From Corallococcus sp. AS-1-6 (GTDB lineage: Bacteria; Myxococcota; Myxococcia; Myxococcales; Myxococcaceae), in contig NZ_JAIQDE010000005.1 of NCBI RefSeq assembly GCF_020037015.1, positions 305,254-369,253 on the forward strand: 64,000 bases of DNA, in the 5' to 3' direction. How positions within the stretch are numbered: position 1 is the stretch's first letter; the number at the start of each line of letters is the position of its first letter. The position numbers and the translations under genes were made by a program. Under the pieces are notes generated by a model. It ran no database searches, was not told the origin of the DNA, and saw only the letters and a program-made list of their open reading frames with translations. Below are positions 1 through 8,458 of the stretch, piece by piece.

Positions 1-67
1 CGGCACCAACACCGCTCGGGTCACCGCGCCGAACGACGAGATCAAGACGTTCAACATCGACTGTTGA
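1..67 (+). CDS. C-terminal end of an unidentified protein
   Basis: An open frame enters from the left edge and ends at TGA 65-67. Only the last 21 codons are visible; the tail reads EIKTFNIDC before the stop. This is too little for a family call. The terminal Cys and the polar, strand-like composition would suit a secreted or surface protein, but that is a guess. The next gene on the same strand starts about 160 bases later. Confidence 0.5.
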   Translation, partial: GTNTARVTAPNDEIKTFNIDC

Positions 68-225
68 GCGCCAGGCGTGGCCGGTGGCGTCCAGCCCTGG
101 CCCGCGCATTGCTGAAGGCCAGACCCGAGGGCTCCATTGACGGCGCTCCGGGTCCACGCCCTTCCCGGAGCCGTCGCACCGTGGCCATGGCGCCACGGTG
201 CGCGGCTGTGGCGCCACACGCCACC

Positions 226-933
226 ATGTCCCGACCGCACTCCCCCATCCCCTCCATCCCGAGCCGCCACGGCCTGCTGCCCGCGATCGTGTGCAGCCTG
301 CTCGCGGTGGACCTGCTGGCCCTGCGGCTCGACTGGAGCGAGCGCGCCAGCTTCGCCTTCCTGTCATGGAACCTGTTCCTGGCCTGGGCGCCGTACACCC
401 TGGCGCTCGTCGCGCGGGGGCTCATGGTGCGAGGCCTGGACCGCCCGTGGCTCCTGGCTCCGCTGGCGCTCGGCTGGCTCGCGCTGTTTCCCAACGCGCC
501 CTACCTGGCCACCGACTTCATCCACCTGCGTCAGCGGCCCGTGGTGCCGCTCTGGTTCGACGCCGCGCTCCTGGCCCTGTTCGCCGCCACGGGGTGGCTG
601 CTGGGCCTGCTGTCGCTGGACATCTGGAAGCGGTGGCTGGAGGAGCGCTGGGGGCCCACGACCGCGTGGGCCTTCGTCGCCATCACGTCCGGCCTGTGTG
701 GCTATGGCATCTACCTGGGCCGCGTGGAGCGCTGGAACAGTTGGGACGTGCTGTCGGAGCCGGACCGGCTCCTGCGGGCCATGGCCTCACATGTCAAGGA
801 CCCGCTGGCCCACCCCGCCCTGCCCTCGCTCACGCTCCTCTTCGCCCTGCTCCTGCCGCTGTCCTACGCCGGCTACGAGGCGCTCGTCGCCCGCCTGTGC
901 CGTCAGCGCGGCGGGCGACGCGCCAGCTCCTGA
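226..933 (+). CDS. DUF1361 family integral membrane protein
   Basis: This is a 235-residue polytopic membrane protein of unknown function that matches my knowledge of the DUF1361 family. Hydrophobic segments lie near residues 16-34, 42-60, 72-88, 108-128, 145-165 and 205-225. The family's conserved core is visible as WNLFLAWAPY, then LFPNAPYLATDFIHL, and later WNSWDVL. I chose the ATG at 226 because the first membrane helix follows it closely and the codons before it (in-frame starts at 187 and 64) encode an Arg/Pro-rich stretch unlike the family. It stands alone on this strand, and its stop lies 6 bases from the converging DUF5953 gene. The role is unknown. Confidence 0.75.
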   Translation: MSRPHSPIPSIPSRHGLLPAIVCSLLAVDLLALRLDWSERASFAFLSWNLFLAWAPYTLALVARGLMVRGLDRPWLLAPLALGWLALFPNAPYLATDFIHLRQRPVVPLWFDAALLALFAATGWLLGLLSLDIWKRWLEERWGPTTAWAFVAITSGLCGYGIYLGRVERWNSWDVLSEPDRLLRAMASHVKDPLAHPALPSLTLLFALLLPLSYAGYEALVARLCRQRGGRRASS

Positions 934-939
934 ATCAGC

Positions 940-1695
940 TCATGGCACCGCACGCCCGCCAATCCTCGGAAATCGTTCGTAAGCCCACCGGAGCGCGTCC
1001 AGATGGGCAGGGTTCTCGTATGAGAGCGGCACATCCGTGAGCTGTACCACCCACCCACCCGACGCCGTACGCCGCGCCCGCGTGAGCAGTTCGGCGTCGC
1101 GAGCAGGGTCCGGGAATCCGATGGCCTGGGCAGTGGCGGCAGACCAATAGTTCAGCCACCCAAGGAACCAGGGAATCATCGGTGTGGGGAGCTTCACGGG
1201 AAGGTTGAGCATGGGAAGCCCACGGGGTGAACGCTCCGGCCCGTGAGGCGAACGGCGAAACTGCTGCGCGACCTCCGAGCCGTAACCATACGGCGACGCA
1301 TGCCCCCAGTGCGCGTGAGCCCCCTCGGCCACGGCCTCGAGCACAGCCACCGCTGCCGCGAGCGTGGGGGCATCCAGTGGTATTTCCGCATGCACCTCAA
1401 GCCGTGATTGTCCGCCCGGGCCGAGGCGCCCCGAGACTCCCCTCCCCGAAATCGTCACGGGGTGGGTCTCATCCCCGTTGCACAAGAGAGGGAACTTCCC
1501 CTCCTGCGTCTTCTCCGCAAGCCATGCGTCGCGATGCTGCAATGCAATGGGAGGCCCGCTTTCGGGGATTCGCCATGCCAGGCGCAAGCCGGGAAGCGCC
1601 TTCTCCATCCCATGAATGACATCCCGCCCGCGGTCATCGTTGCTCACGATGGCGGGCGCGTAGACGATGAGGGTAAGGGAATCAGGCCTGCTCAT
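940..1695 (-). CDS. DUF5953 family protein (partner of the DUF6310 gene)
   Basis: This 251-residue soluble protein resembles the myxobacterial DUF5953 family as I remember it: an opening LTLIVYAPAIV strand, an HGMEKALPGLRL segment, FPLLCNGDE, a GWLNYWSAATA helix and a closing RFPRIGGRA. There is no signal peptide or membrane helix. The start is set at 1695 because its ATG overlaps the TGA of the upstream DUF6310 gene (ATGA), which indicates translational coupling. An ATG three codons earlier (1704) is also possible. Its position next to a predicted nuclease-fold effector suggests a cognate immunity or accessory protein. This is inferred from context; I know of no demonstrated function. Confidence 0.7.
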   Translation of the reverse strand: MSRPDSLTLIVYAPAIVSNDDRGRDVIHGMEKALPGLRLAWRIPESGPPIALQHRDAWLAEKTQEGKFPLLCNGDETHPVTISGRGVSGRLGPGGQSRLEVHAEIPLDAPTLAAAVAVLEAVAEGAHAHWGHASPYGYGSEVAQQFRRSPHGPERSPRGLPMLNLPVKLPTPMIPWFLGWLNYWSAATAQAIGFPDPARDAELLTRARRTASGGWVVQLTDVPLSYENPAHLDALRWAYERFPRIGGRAVP

Positions 1696-2250
1696 CGTTT
1701 GCACCCTGTGACGACGACATCAAGGAGAGGGGCTGCCTCGAGTAGCGCGTCTTTGTGCGCTTGGGTTCCAACCCCAATCACGTAGTCATATTCGCATGCC
1801 GCCGCTGCCTCTTGCTCCTTTTCAATCTGCTCCAGCTCCGTCTCAATCTCCCGCCTCCGGATGAATGGATTGTACGAGTCGAATTGATGGGTCTTGATCT
1901 CCCACAGCTTGCGCACACCGACCTGCAACGCATCGAAGCGCACGCCGCCAACAATCACGTCCTTGCCTGGATACCGGTTGGGAGGTGCATTGTCGGCGCA
2001 CTCGTTATGAGCGGTGTCTCCGCCCGCGTGCGGTACTGGAACAGGTTCGCAACTGGCGCGTCCCGTCCGGTCCACAGGCACAGGCGGCACTGGAGGCTGC
2101 CAGTCCTGTCCTGCCGGCTCGGGCCTGCATTGCTGCTCGCTGGAGGTTGATGAGCCTAGTGTCACGGGGAATCCGCTCTCCCTGACTCGGCCCTGGCGTA
2201 GCGCACGCGGAGAGGAGGATCAGGAGTGCGGCGCAGGCGCGGAGTCGCAT
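1692..2250 (-). pseudogene. DUF6310 lipoprotein/nuclease-fold gene with interior deletion and frame change
   Basis: The gene opens at 2250 with a lipoprotein signal (MRLRACAALLILLSACA, lipobox LLSAC) and an IPRDTRLINLQRAAM segment. It then loses frame near 2130-2110. The C-terminal part resumes in another frame (PAGQDWQPPVPPVPVDR, then HNECADNAPPNRYPGKD, FDALQVG, LWEIKTHQFDSY) and runs to TGA 1692. The D...E-x-K arrangement (FDA...WEIK) resembles a PD-(D/E)XK nuclease fold. DUF6310 relatives, as I recall them, have about 100 residues of membrane or linker sequence between these two parts, which is absent here. The C-terminal half could still be translated from an internal start near 2165, without export. 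It is coupled by ATGA to the intact DUF5953 gene. Confidence 0.65.
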
Positions 2251-2433
2251 GGTCACGTGCTTGGGGTCGCTCCAGCAAGCCTGGGAACAGGGCTTGCCGG
2301 TTGCGGAATATGCCAACAGCCTCCTGACACCAAGCTCAGTCGATCTGAAGAAAGGAGAGGCCGTGGCGGCGCCAAGCCACAGGCCTCAATCCGCGCAGCA
2401 CCGGAAGCGGGCGACGCGCGGCCAGTTGAAGGG

Positions 2434-4905
2434 CTACCGGGTCCAGCGGAGCCCGGCCACGGCGTCCCCGCCGTGCTCGTAGTACTCGACGACGACGGAG
2501 TGCTCCCCCGCGCGCATCCAGCGCGCGTGCACGTAGCTGGTGGAGGATTGGTCCTTCCAGCCGTTGATGATGCGGCTGCCGTCCACGAAGACCCGGATGC
2601 CGTCGTCCGCCTGGGCCAGGAAGAAGTAGAGGCCCGTCGCGAAGTAGAACCGCCCCGTCCAGCGCACGGAGAAGTCATCCGCGCCCACGCCTGGCACGGG
2701 GCTGCCCGCCCCCCAGAAGTGCATGAGCGGTGCCCCCTCGCAGCGCACGGTCACCGGGGCGCCCGCCAGCTCCCGGTTGGCGAAGTACTCCGCCCGGTAC
2801 TGCCCCCTCGGACACTCCGCGGGCGCGATGGATTCGAAGAACGCCGTGACGCCCAGGTCCTCCGTACCCACCTGCACCGTGTGCTCCGCGGCCCCGCCGT
2901 CGGACCAGCCGACGAAGCCGTAGAGGCCCTGGGGTGACGGCGCGAGGATCGCGTGCGAGGAGCCCGCGACGACCGAACGCACCAACGGCGCCGGGCTGGC
3001 CGTCCCGTCGAACACCACCTCCAGCCCGGGCGGCGACGTCTCCACCGTCACCTGCACCTTCAAGGGCAGCAGCGTCACCGTCCGGCTGCCCGTCAGCCCC
3101 GCGGAGTCCGTCGCGGTCAGCGTCAGCTCGAAGCGCACGTCGTCGCCGTGGTCCGGGATGGTGAGGGTCCCGCTGGGGCCCTGGCCTTCGTCATAGGGGT
3201 GGGAATGGCACGCGCCCGGCGTGCAGTGCACCAGCGTGAGGGACCACGCCATCCGGTCGCCCGGGATGGCGCCGTCCTCCGCGTCGCTCGCCGAGCCCGC
3301 GAACGTCACCACGTCCCCCACCTTGAAGCGGAACGCCTCCGACGGCGAATGGATGGACACCACCGGCGACAGGTTCCCCACGGAGATGGACACGGAGGCC
3401 GTGTGGCTGCCGCCATGTCCGTCGCTGACGGTCAGCCGGGCCACGTAGAGGCCGGCCACCTCGTACAGGTGCTCCGGGTTCGCCACGCCCGACACGGAGC
3501 TGCCGTCCCCGAAGTCCCACACGTACTGGAGCGCGTCCCCGTCCGCGTCGCGGGAGCCGGCGCTGGAGAAGAACACCCGCAGGGGCGGCCCGCCTTCGCG
3601 CGGCGTCGCCGAGGCCACCGCGACCGGCGGCGTGTTGGTGCCCGGGTAGCGGATGCGGCGCAGCTCTCCCGCCAGGATGTCCACGACGTAGAGCTGGGAA
3701 TCGGGCCCGCTGCTCAGGTTGACGATGCCGCCCGCCTCGGTGGCGAAGACCGCCACGCTGTCCGGCACGAGCTGATCATTGGCGTCCACCCGCAGCACCC
3801 GGATCCATTGCTGGACGTAGTCCGCGAAGAAGTAGGCGCCCCGCCACTGCTCCGGGAACGCCGGATCCTGGATGAAGGCGCCGCCCGTGACGGACTGGCC
3901 CTCGGCGTGCGTCCAGGAGTACAGCGGCGGCCGCACCGCGTCCGGCCCCCGGGCATACAGCGCCTGGCACGCGGCCTTGGGCTCGTAGCCGCGCTGGCGC
4001 CCCGGGCCCTCGTAGCAGGGCCAGCCGAAGTTCGCGCCCGGCGTCGCGACGTTGATCTCCTCGTGGTCGTTCCAGCCGACGTCCCCCACGTACGGCGTGC
4101 CCGTGCCCGGCCGCAGGTTGAAGCGGTAGGGATTGCGCAGCCCCAGCGCCCACACCTTCGAGCGGTTGGCCTGGCCATTCCCGTTCCAGAACGGGTTCGA
4201 CGGCACGCCCTCGCCGGTGGGCGTGATGCGCAGCACCTTGCCCGCCAGCGAGTCCAGGTCCTGCGCCCGCAGCGCGTCGTCATCCACGACGTCGAAGCGG
4301 GCCCCGTCCCCCAGCGACACGAAGAGGGTGCCGTCCGGCGCGAACCGGAGGTTGCCCACGGAGTGCGAGGCGCTGTCGGAAGGGATGCAGTCCGCCCCGG
4401 GAGGCAGGTCCTTGCAGGAGCCTGCCACCGCGGTGCCCAGCACCACCGACTCGCTGGCGGGCGAGGCCGTGTCCCCTTCCGCCGTGTACCGCGCCAGGCG
4501 CGACGTCTTGGGCCCGTCGTCGTCCGTGGCATCGTCGTCGTAGGTGTAGAGCAGGTAGACGTAGCCGTTCTGCGTGAAGCCAGGGTCCACCGTGAGCCCC
4601 AGCAGGCCCCGGTCATGGTGGCTGTTCACCCGCGCGCTGACGTCCAGGAAGGGCGTGGGCAACAGGACACCGTCCTTGACGATCCGGACCACCCCCGCCT
4701 TCTCCGCGACGAGGATGCGCCCGTCCGGCAGGTGCGCGAACGTCGTGGGGTAGTGCAGGCCGCCCACCACGAGCTCGGACGAGAAGCCTCCTGGAAGGGC
4801 CCGCGCGGCGGGCTCCGGCGCCCTGGCCGCCGCCAACAACACCCAGCCCAGCCCGAGACAAAGACAGACGGCGAACGGATCCGGCCAGCGGCGCGGCAAG
4901 GACAT
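2434..4905 (-). CDS. Secreted PQQ-dependent sugar dehydrogenase with PKD, InlB-like and PA14 domains
   Basis: An 823-residue exported protein. An N-terminal hydrophobic segment (FAVCLCLGLGWVLLAAARA) precedes a soluble glucose/sorbosone dehydrogenase-type six-bladed propeller at about residues 45-390. Its signatures include FAHLPDGRILVAEKAGVVR, RGLLGLTVDPGF, the Ca/PQQ-region SHSVGNLRFAPDGTLFVSLGD and LGLRNPYRFN. Next come PKD-type repeats (about 395-600, with YVWDFGDGS), an InlB_B-like strand repeat (about 605-690, with GFVGWSDGG) and a C-terminal PA14 domain (about 700-823, DDGIRVFVDGSRIINGW). The family oxidises sugars with PQQ; the accessory domains suggest attachment to polysaccharide. 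Start 4905 is chosen for its GGAGG and signal peptide. No PQQ synthesis genes are nearby. Confidence 0.85.
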   Translation of the reverse strand: MSLPRRWPDPFAVCLCLGLGWVLLAAARAPEPAARALPGGFSSELVVGGLHYPTTFAHLPDGRILVAEKAGVVRIVKDGVLLPTPFLDVSARVNSHHDRGLLGLTVDPGFTQNGYVYLLYTYDDDATDDDGPKTSRLARYTAEGDTASPASESVVLGTAVAGSCKDLPPGADCIPSDSASHSVGNLRFAPDGTLFVSLGDGARFDVVDDDALRAQDLDSLAGKVLRITPTGEGVPSNPFWNGNGQANRSKVWALGLRNPYRFNLRPGTGTPYVGDVGWNDHEEINVATPGANFGWPCYEGPGRQRGYEPKAACQALYARGPDAVRPPLYSWTHAEGQSVTGGAFIQDPAFPEQWRGAYFFADYVQQWIRVLRVDANDQLVPDSVAVFATEAGGIVNLSSGPDSQLYVVDILAGELRRIRYPGTNTPPVAVASATPREGGPPLRVFFSSAGSRDADGDALQYVWDFGDGSSVSGVANPEHLYEVAGLYVARLTVSDGHGGSHTASVSISVGNLSPVVSIHSPSEAFRFKVGDVVTFAGSASDAEDGAIPGDRMAWSLTLVHCTPGACHSHPYDEGQGPSGTLTIPDHGDDVRFELTLTATDSAGLTGSRTVTLLPLKVQVTVETSPPGLEVVFDGTASPAPLVRSVVAGSSHAILAPSPQGLYGFVGWSDGGAAEHTVQVGTEDLGVTAFFESIAPAECPRGQYRAEYFANRELAGAPVTVRCEGAPLMHFWGAGSPVPGVGADDFSVRWTGRFYFATGLYFFLAQADDGIRVFVDGSRIINGWKDQSSTSYVHARWMRAGEHSVVVEYYEHGGDAVAGLRWTR

Positions 4906-5050
4906 GGAGCCCCCTCCAACGGGTGCGAAAAGAGTGGGCGCAAGCTGGTGCCTCCACTCCCTCCGGCCATCCGTCCCGGGGCTCCGGGCCGCTGTCACCT
5001 TACACGCGACACCCCAGCCGAAGAGGGCCGGGCGCGCGCGGCCTCCCTCC

Positions 5051-5719
5051 TCAGCGGCGGGAGGTGCGTCCCCAACGCAGCGTCAGTCCGGCGTAACCGG
5101 TCGGCTGACGGCGGCCGCCCTGCAAATCCAGCGGAAGCTCGATGCCGCCCTCCGCCCGCAGCTCCAGCGAGGGATTGAGCCGGTACGCCACGCCCAGCGA
5201 ACCGCCCGGCGCGATGAGCAGGTGCGAGCCATTGAACCTGCCCTGGAAGACGGTGAGCGGGCCCGCGAAGGCCCCCATCAGGGAGGCACCGCCGGTCAGG
5301 GTCCACCGGGGATTGAGCCGATAGTCGACCAGCGTCTGGGCGCCCAGGCGGAAGTTGACGGGCTCCGTGGTGTTGTTGGTGACGGGCACGTACCAGAGGC
5401 CCGCGCTCGGGGCGACCGACACGGTCCAGGGGGAGCGCTCCACCAGCCGATGCCGGGTCCCCAGCTCCAGGCCCAGCAGGGTGAGGCGGCCGCCCCAGTC
5501 CCAGTTCTCGCCGGCCCCCTTGCGGAAGGTGAGCTCGGGGTTGGGCAGATAGGCCCGCTCCCGGCCGCGCTCGAAGGCAATCGTGTTCACGGAGACGCCG
5601 ACCTCGGTCGTCCCCACCGGGGTCGTCGCCGCGCCCAGGTTGCGCGCTCCGCTCAGACAGCCAGGCGCGCCCAGGAGCAGCGCCCCCATCCCCAGGGCCC
5701 GCAGGAAGGGCCTCGGCAT
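5051..5719 (-). CDS. Lipoprotein with outer-membrane beta-barrel-like sequence
   Basis: This 222-residue protein has a lipoprotein signal (LRALGMGALLLGAPGC) followed by alternating-residue beta strands of the kind seen in small outer-membrane barrels: FNLGAQTLVDYRLNPRWTLTGG, SLGVAYRLNPSLELRAEGG and a C-terminal TGYAGLTLRWGRTSRR. I do not recognise a named family. Its ATG at 5719 overlaps the stop of the upstream phosphatase-family gene (TGATG), so the two are probably co-translated. An ATG at 5731 is an alternative start. Barrel topology is inferred from the strand pattern only; the last residue is Arg rather than the usual aromatic. Confidence 0.6.
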   Translation of the reverse strand: MPRPFLRALGMGALLLGAPGCLSGARNLGAATTPVGTTEVGVSVNTIAFERGRERAYLPNPELTFRKGAGENWDWGGRLTLLGLELGTRHRLVERSPWTVSVAPSAGLWYVPVTNNTTEPVNFRLGAQTLVDYRLNPRWTLTGGASLMGAFAGPLTVFQGRFNGSHLLIAPGGSLGVAYRLNPSLELRAEGGIELPLDLQGGRRQPTGYAGLTLRWGRTSRR

Positions 5720-6576
5720 CACTGTGGCCATGCGAAGCGCACCCAGACCGGCTGGTGGTCGCTCCCGGAGGGGCGCGGGTCCACGCCGCGCTCCAGCGGC
5801 GTGAGCCCCCGGACGAAGACGGAGTCGAGCGCCAGGCCGCCGATGACGGAGTCCACGGTGTCCCCCACCCCTTCGGAGGCCCACTGGAAGCCCCACTGCG
5901 AGAACAGCTTCACGGTCTGCGTCAGGCTCCCCGGGTCGGAGGTGTTGAAGTCCCCGGCGATGACCTGCGCCGGCGCCGCGCCCTCGACCGCGTGGATGAC
6001 GGTCTCCGCCTGCTCCAACCGCGCGCCCAGCCCGACGATGGGGGTCGCGCCGTGCACGGAGACCACCTGGAAGGGGGTCCCCCGGATGTCCACCGTCGCG
6101 GCCACCGCGATGCGGTGCTGCTGGTGATACGGGTCGTCGTGGGGAAGGTTGATCTTCTGGTCCGCGGTGATGGGCCACCGGCTCAACACCGCGTTCCCGA
6201 AGTCATCCCCGTCCTTGGCCACGGAGGCCGGGTAGTAGACGTAGGACAGCCCCAGCTCCCGGGCGATCCGCTCCACGGCCGGAGCGTCCATCTCCTGCAT
6301 CGCGATGACGTCCGCGTTCGCGAGCGGAGGGCTCGACAGGGAGGTGACCGCGTCGGTGACCTGCTCGGCGAAGGCGAGGTTGTACGTCACCACGGTGACC
6401 GAGGAGGGGGCCTCCACGGCGGTGGGCTGCACGGGCCGGTAGTCTCCGCTGTAGCGAGGCCCCTCCGCGTCGGAATAGCTCGGCATGATGGGGCAACCGG
6501 TCAGGGAGCCGAGCATCAGGAGCGCCCCCAGCCATACGGCCGGGCGGGCTGGGTCTCGCCGCAAGGACTGAGTCAT
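5719..6576 (-). CDS. Endonuclease/exonuclease/phosphatase family lipoprotein
   Basis: A 285-residue exported lipoprotein (VWLGALLMLGSLTGC) carrying the EEP (DNase I-like) fold. Visible catalytic motifs are VVTYNLAF (metal Asn), ADVIAMQEM (metal Glu), VIAGDFNTSD (GDFN Asp/Asn) and the terminal SGSDHQPVWVRF (DH pair). These residues are all retained, so it should be an active phosphodiesterase or nuclease of unknown substrate at the cell surface or in the periplasm. The start at MTQSLRR is chosen because the signal peptide follows directly; the in-frame extension to 6663 has no family match. It is coupled by TGATG to the barrel-like lipoprotein downstream. A second EEP gene lies at 15856. Confidence 0.85.
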   Translation of the reverse strand: MTQSLRRDPARPAVWLGALLMLGSLTGCPIMPSYSDAEGPRYSGDYRPVQPTAVEAPSSVTVVTYNLAFAEQVTDAVTSLSSPPLANADVIAMQEMDAPAVERIARELGLSYVYYPASVAKDGDDFGNAVLSRWPITADQKINLPHDDPYHQQHRIAVAATVDIRGTPFQVVSVHGATPIVGLGARLEQAETVIHAVEGAAPAQVIAGDFNTSDPGSLTQTVKLFSQWGFQWASEGVGDTVDSVIGGLALDSVFVRGLTPLERGVDPRPSGSDHQPVWVRFAWPQ

Positions 6577-6845
6577 TCCCGCAACGAACGCCGTGGGAAG
6601 CCCGGGATTTCCACGGGGATGACGTCCATGCCTGCATGGCCGGGAGGCCGCACAGTTCACCATTGGCTGATGTCCACGCCTGCCCCTCCCGCGAGCACGG
6701 CCTGGAATGCCCGCGCCAACGCTCGCGCGAGACCCGGGCCCTGTATTCGCGCGGGGCCACGGGCTTTATCCATTCGCCTCGCGTGGCGGGCCCAGGAGCG
6801 CCTTCCGCGCCGCCGTTCTACCCGCGGTACCCACGAGGCAGCTGA

Positions 6846-8132
6846 ATGAACCAGGAACAGTTCTCCATGCAGGGGCAGCAGATGTTCGCCGACGCCCTCA
6901 AGGCTCGGATCGTCGACGCCGTGAACGAGCGCGTCGTGTCCGGTCTGGAGGAGCGGATCGGCTCGGAGATCCGCGAGCGCGTCAGTGACGCGATTCGCGG
7001 TGCGCTGCGGGAGCGCATGACGGGCATGCAGCAGGGGGAGGGGGCCGGAATGCCGTACGACACGGAGCAGATCGCTGAAGCCATCCACAACCGCCTCACC
7101 GACGTCATCCACGAGCGCGTCGTCAGCGGCGTGCACGAGCGCGCCCGCGAGGTGCTCCGCGAGCGGCTGGGCGAGGCGCTGCGCTCCGCCCTGGCGGAGA
7201 ACTGGATGAGCATGCAGCAGGGGCACGGTCACTTCGACCCGCAGCGCATCGCCGAGCGCGTGCGCATCCGGTTGGAGGACGCCCTGCGTGAGCGGCTGGG
7301 CAACGTCGTGCGCGAGCGCGTTCGCGACGCCATGCGCGAGCGGCTGGGCGAGGCGCTGCGCTCCGCGATGATGGAGCGCCGGATGGGCATGGAGGGCTTC
7401 GGGATGGACCCCGAGCGCATCGCCGACACCCTCCGCACCCGGCTCGCCGACGCCGTGTCCGAGCGCATCCACTCCGTGGTGCGCGAGCGCGTCCGCGAGG
7501 CGCTGAAGGAGCGGCTGACGGACACGCTGCGCTCCGCGCTGTCCGAGCGCCGCGTGCAGATGGGGCAGATCGACCCGGAGCGCCTCGCCGACACCGTGCG
7601 CGAGCGCATCGCGGACACCCTGCGCGAGCGCGTCCAGAGCGGCCTGCGTGAGCGCGTGCGCGACGCGCTGCGCGAGCGGCTGGGCGACGAGCTGCGCGCC
7701 CGGCTGACGGAGCGCGCCCAGGGCTACATGGGCTTCCAGCCCCAGGGCATCGGGATGGTGGACCCCGAGCGCATCGCCGACACCCTCCGCGGGCGCCTGG
7801 TCGACGTGCTCCACGAGCGGCTGGCCAGCAACCTCCGCGAGCACCTGCAGGACGCGCTGCGCGAGCGGCTGGGTGACGCCATCCGCGAGTCGATGGGCAC
7901 CATGGGCGGGGTGGGCCACGCGATGCGGGGCGGGTACGGTGAGCAGCACATGGGCGGCTACCAGGCCCAGGGCCCCGGCCAGGTCGACACGGAGACGCTC
8001 GTGTCCGCCATCCGCGAGCGCGTGGGCGAGGACCTCCGCGAGCGCATGGCGAGCATGGTGCGCGAGCGCGTCGCCGAGGCGGTGCGCAAGGAGCTGAAGA
8101 ACGGCGTCGGCGGCACCCAGCCCCTGGCCTGA
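6846..8132 (+). CDS. Arg/Glu-rich octad-repeat helical protein, function unknown
   Basis: A 428-residue protein without signal peptide or membrane helix, not recognised as any family. It consists of seven long repeats (residues 1-69, 70-129, 130-187, 188-242, 243-305, 306-380, 381-428), most opening with D-P-E-R-I/L-A-D. Each holds five or six consecutive 8-residue units of consensus hydrophobic-R-E-R-hydrophobic-x-D/E-A, and units 1-6 end in a flexible Met/Gln/Gly-rich linker (GMQQGEGAGM, GMEGFGM, MGFQPQGIGM). Hydrophobic residues fall every fourth position, and R/E pairs at i/i+4 would form salt bridges. This predicts rigid, charged helices joined by hinges. The start is the first ATG of the frame; a hairpin follows the stop. 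It is transcribed alone. Confidence 0.8.
   Translation: MNQEQFSMQGQQMFADALKARIVDAVNERVVSGLEERIGSEIRERVSDAIRGALRERMTGMQQGEGAGMPYDTEQIAEAIHNRLTDVIHERVVSGVHERAREVLRERLGEALRSALAENWMSMQQGHGHFDPQRIAERVRIRLEDALRERLGNVVRERVRDAMRERLGEALRSAMMERRMGMEGFGMDPERIADTLRTRLADAVSERIHSVVRERVREALKERLTDTLRSALSERRVQMGQIDPERLADTVRERIADTLRERVQSGLRERVRDALRERLGDELRARLTERAQGYMGFQPQGIGMVDPERIADTLRGRLVDVLHERLASNLREHLQDALRERLGDAIRESMGTMGGVGHAMRGGYGEQHMGGYQAQGPGQVDTETLVSAIRERVGEDLRERMASMVRERVAEAVRKELKNGVGGTQPLA
6846..8132 (+). repeat. Seven in-frame tandem repeats of about 48-75 codons
   Basis: Seven DNA units lie head to tail within one gene, beginning at 6846, 7053, 7233, 7407, 7572, 7761 and 7986. The helical part of each is 120-144 bases and the linkers vary from about 21 to 81 bases. 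Motifs such as gcgcgagcggctgggcga and gagcgcatcgccgacaccct recur almost unchanged. This points to internal duplication and possible ongoing recombination or copy-number change. Confidence 0.8.
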
Positions 8133-8153
8133 CGGACGCCCGTCCGGGATGAA

Positions 8154-8199
8154 GACTCCCTCCCCGCCTCCATCGCTTCAGGAGGCGGCGGAGGGAGTC
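8154..8199. terminator. Bidirectional hairpin terminator
   Basis: A long inverted repeat (gactccctccccgcctcc pairing with ggaggcggcggagggagtc) forms a stem of about 18 pairs with one mismatch and an 8-9 base loop. It sits 21 bases after the repeat-protein stop and 28 bases before the GST remnant stop. There is no marked U-tract. Confidence 0.6.
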
Positions 8200-8226
8200 G
8201 CTGTCCGCGAACCGCGCGGCCGCCGT

Positions 8227-8458
8227 CACGCACGCGGCTTGCGCTTCTGCTGGGCCGCGTAGCGCGCCCGCTCCTCCAAGAAGGCCTTCGCGACGCTGGG
8301 CCGCTCCTGCAACCGCGCGAAGTAGGCGCTGAGCGCGGGCCACTTCTTGAGGTCGATGGGCGTCGCCACGCACCCGCCGAGCACCGTCACCAGGTACGCG
8401 TCCGCGACGCTGAAGCGCTCCAGCAGGAACTCGCGTCCGGTGAGGTGCCGCTCCCCCG
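8227..8458 (-). pseudogene. 3' remnant of a glutathione S-transferase gene
   Basis: The last 76 or so codons encode the GST C-terminal helical domain: LTGREFLLERFSVADAYL (N-capping box region), then PIDLKKWPALSAYFARLQ, ERPSVAKAF and a KRKPRA tail to TGA 8227. A complete GST needs roughly 200 residues. The thioredoxin-like N-terminal domain with the glutathione site is missing and the frame is lost just upstream of 8458. The piece therefore cannot encode a working enzyme. It abuts a fragment of a gene running the other way. Confidence 0.7.

Noticed and set aside
6846..8132. Octad-repeat protein as a collagen-like, heptad coiled-coil or LEA protein
   Set aside because: Gly-x-y is absent outside linkers, hydrophobics fall at every fourth rather than 3-4 alternating positions, and 11-residue phasing fails within two units.
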